A stretch of DNA of 32,105 nucleotides from Flavobacterium psychrophilum (GTDB lineage Bacteria > Bacteroidota > Bacteroidia > Flavobacteriales > Flavobacteriaceae). Position 1 is the stretch's first letter; the number at the start of each line of letters is the position of its first letter. Of this stretch, positions 30,056 to 32,105 are shown one piece after another. Below the pieces are notes generated by a model that saw nothing but the letters and a program-made list of their open reading frames with translations, did not search any database and had not been told where the DNA came from. The stretch lies in assembly GCA_003243255.1 (NCBI GenBank), contig QFQM01000037.1, forward strand, positions 1 through 32,105, read 5' to 3'. The position numbers and the translations under genes are program-made.

Positions 30056-32105
30056 TTAGTTACAAACTTCAAAATAAAGTTCGGGTAAAATAACTTTAAT
30101 TTCATTCGATCCTCCTTCTTTAAGCCAATATAATATAAAATTTACCTTGGCACTTTTTAGCTCGTAGCGTTTCAATTTCATTTCTTCGATTTTTGTAATA
30201 AACTGTTTAGAAAATTTCAAAACAGATTGTCCACTTGAATTCAAGCACCTATCACCATTTACATGTAACACATCCCCGCTCATTAGCTGAGAAATTAAAA
30301 TCTGTTTATCAATAAAATAATCTAACCAGATATCTTTCAATGTCGTGTGTACAGCAATTTTGTCTGGCGCAGTGTAAATCCCAAAATCATCTATTTGCTC
30401 AAGATTCTTTGAAACAAAACCATTCAAATAGTTTGAATTTAAATAGATATTTAAATTGCGTTTAGCCCTGGTCATTGCTACATACAATTGTCTTTTGGCT
30501 TCATCTGTAAACGGATTAAAGTTTTCAAGCAGTAGAAAAACATTGTCAAACTCTTTTCCCTTTGCTTTATGTATCGTAGACACAAAAATTGTTTCACCGG
30601 TCTCATTATAAAAATCCTCGAGTTTAGATTCCCTGATTAAAACCTCTAAATCAGACCTATACTTCTTATAAGAATTAGTAGTTTCAAAATCTTTGATGAT
30701 GTTGAGGCAAATCTCTAATTTATTGCTATTAGTGAAGGTGTCTATCAGTTCCTTTTTAGCTTGATCCCAAACCTCATCATTAATTGTATAAATATCAGTC
30801 CCAAGATTTACCTTATCCAATAAAAACCGAACTTCAACAAGGTTATACAAACTAAACCCCTCATTAGACTGTATTAATTTTGCCTTGATGCCATTTTTTA
30901 AAAGCATACCTGTAACTTTTATGGCCTCTTCATTAGTCTTGGTAATCACGCATGTAGTTCCTGAAATATCTGTATTTACTACATCGGTTACTAAAGGAGT
31001 TATTAGATGACCACTTTGATACCTAATTACTTTTATGTTTCCATCATCTGTTTGATTCGCTATAATTGGAGATTCTTTTAGGCGATGCTGAATTTGTTGA
31101 ACAAACTGATTCGAAAATGAAACCAGATTTCTTTTACTCCGGTAATTTATAACCAGCTCATGTTTTACTGCATTATTCTCATAAATAAACTGTTCAAGAT
31201 ATTTTGAACTCGCTCCCCTAAACTCATAAATATTTTGATCGTCATCTCCCACAGCAATAACCCTCATTTCTTCGTTTTGCTCCATCAATGTATTTACAAG
31301 AGCAAACTCTTCCGTATTCATGTCCTGAGCTTCGTCAATTACCAATACAGTCTTAGTAATTTTATTAATCTCAACATCACCATTCTTAATCCTTTCAATA
31401 GTAGTTTTTAAGATATCAGTTGATTTTTCTAAAGTGCCTACTTTACCAAGAAGATCAAAACAATAAGAATGGAACGTTTTAATCTCAATAAAGTTTGCTG
31501 CGTTACCGATTAGCTTTAATAATCGTTTTTTAAATTCGGTAGCAGCAGCCCTTGAAAAGGTCAACATTAATAACTGCTCATGCTTAACATCTTCCATTAA
31601 CAACAGTGAAGCCAGCTTATGAACTAATACCCTTGTTTTTCCACTACCCGGACCGGCGGCAACTACTATATGTTGTGTTTCATTATCTTTTATAATTTTT
31701 AATTGTGGAGGTGAGAGCTCTCCGAATAGCTGCCTGAATTTTGCAGGAGTAATGTTTCTCTTAATCTCATTTTGCCTGCTCCCTTTAAAATACTTATTTA
31801 AAAACGAATTATAATTCAGCTGGAAATAATCTTCTACAAACTGTAATGCGTTTCTATAATCTGTTAGCATTCTTTGGGCATATTCCCCTACTATATGAAT
31901 TTGCTGCACTTTACTTTCGTAAAACTGGTTAAGCTTTTGATAATCGTCTTTAGTATAACGCTTTTTATTATCTTGTTCAGTTCGTTCAATTGTTAAGCGA
32001 TTATAGACCACAAGAAAGCCACCCTCTATTTTTATTGCCTCAATTCGCGAAAGGTAAAACAGGGTATCTTCAATATCATCAATATTTATTTCTTTTTTAA
32101 AAAGA
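30056..32105 (-). CDS. UvrD-type helicase, C-terminal part of a larger (probably RecQ-UvrD fusion) protein
   Basis: The frame is open through the right edge: 651 codons follow an internal GTG at 32011 and 31 more codons precede it without a stop, so this is the C-terminal part of a larger protein. Counting from that GTG, SF1 helicase motifs are all present: AAGPGSGKTR (118-127), LMLTFSRAAATEF (148-160), VIDEAQD (224-230), VGDDDQNIYEFRGA (254-267), STIHKAKGKEF and YVAMTRAKRNL. The part before the SF1 domain (DDIEDTLFYLSRIEAIKIEG then GFLVVYNRLTIER) looks like the region following a RecQ core, as in the large RecQ-UvrD fusions I recall from Bacteroidetes. It acts in DNA repair or recombination. 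Confidence 0.9.
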   Translation of the reverse strand, partial: LFKKEINIDDIEDTLFYLSRIEAIKIEGGFLVVYNRLTIERTEQDNKKRYTKDDYQKLNQFYESKVQQIHIVGEYAQRMLTDYRNALQFVEDYFQLNYNSFLNKYFKGSRQNEIKRNITPAKFRQLFGELSPPQLKIIKDNETQHIVVAAGPGSGKTRVLVHKLASLLLMEDVKHEQLLMLTFSRAAATEFKKRLLKLIGNAANFIEIKTFHSYCFDLLGKVGTLEKSTDILKTTIERIKNGDVEINKITKTVLVIDEAQDMNTEEFALVNTLMEQNEEMRVIAVGDDDQNIYEFRGASSKYLEQFIYENNAVKHELVINYRSKRNLVSFSNQFVQQIQHRLKESPIIANQTDDGNIKVIRYQSGHLITPLVTDVVNTDISGTTCVITKTNEEAIKVTGMLLKNGIKAKLIQSNEGFSLYNLVEVRFLLDKVNLGTDIYTINDEVWDQAKKELIDTFTNSNKLEICLNIIKDFETTNSYKKYRSDLEVLIRESKLEDFYNETGETIFVSTIHKAKGKEFDNVFLLLENFNPFTDEAKRQLYVAMTRAKRNLNIYLNSNYLNGFVSKNLEQIDDFGIYTAPDKIAVHTTLKDIWLDYFIDKQILISQLMSGDVLHVNGDRCLNSSGQSVLKFSKQFITKIEEMKLKRYELKSAKVNFILYWLKEGGSNEIKVILPELYFEVCN

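Noticed and set aside
29965..30105. N-terminal extension of the small LysM gene, overlapping the helicase end
   Set aside because: A good signal peptide begins at 29964 and a good promoter lies inside the extension.

Overview
The window is about 32 kb of chromosome from a member of the Bacteroidetes, most likely Flavobacteriaceae (Flavobacterium or a close relative). The evidence is the low GC content, TAnnTTTG-type -7 promoter elements ahead of many genes, little recognisable Shine-Dalgarno sequence, and a gene set typical of flavobacteria: pyrG-yidC, LETM1-like protein, DUF4920 lipoprotein, LysM/receptor fusion, LpoB-COG3014, DUF3820. Most of it reads as ordinary core and conserved-accessory chromosome. 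I see no phage, insertion sequence, CRISPR array, rRNA or tRNA.

Left part (1-9.4 kb): the start of an FAD-dependent oxidoreductase runs off the left edge. A LETM1/TerB-like protein follows. Next come beta-carbonic anhydrase, a SulP anion transporter and a small membrane-anchored protein, which look like an inorganic-carbon uptake module. Dps and a LysR regulator with the OxyR cysteine pair are divergent and form a peroxide-response pair. A small conserved protein follows, then a three-gene operon (DUF4920 lipoprotein, cytochrome c'-like haem lipoprotein, MnmD tRNA methyltransferase), then ilvE.

Middle (9.4-17.5 kb): a MazG-type pyrophosphohydrolase and a two-helix membrane protein are divergent. 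A three-gene signalling operon follows: an unrecognised 171-aa protein, a periplasmic-TPR histidine kinase and a LuxR-type response regulator. A 430-bp stretch holds a probable 42-aa basic microprotein and a perfect 30-bp palindrome. Then come a lipoprotein operon (LpoB-like, COG3014, small secreted protein) and a membrane-anchored SRPBCC-GyrI protein with a disordered tail.

Right part (17.5-32.1 kb, all minus strand): an unknown 170-aa protein, TatD-type hydrolase and TcdA form one operon. Then come mnmA, a secreted MORN-repeat protein, yidC and pyrG, a DUF3820 protein with a TTG start, two small secreted lipoproteins, and an operon of a four-LysM/receptor-domain protein with OsmC. A small LysM protein follows. 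The right edge holds the C-terminal part of a very large helicase whose UvrD-type domain is open through the window end; its flanking sequence suggests a RecQ-UvrD fusion.

Three anticodon-loop tRNA modification enzymes (MnmD, MnmA, TcdA) occur in the window. Nearly every transcription unit ends in a clear hairpin terminator, so operon boundaries can be read well. The best candidates for undescribed biology are the 171-aa protein tied to the TPR kinase, the 42-aa microprotein locus, the lipoprotein operon, and the apparently leaderless 170-aa gene. None of these can be called a new system from sequence alone.
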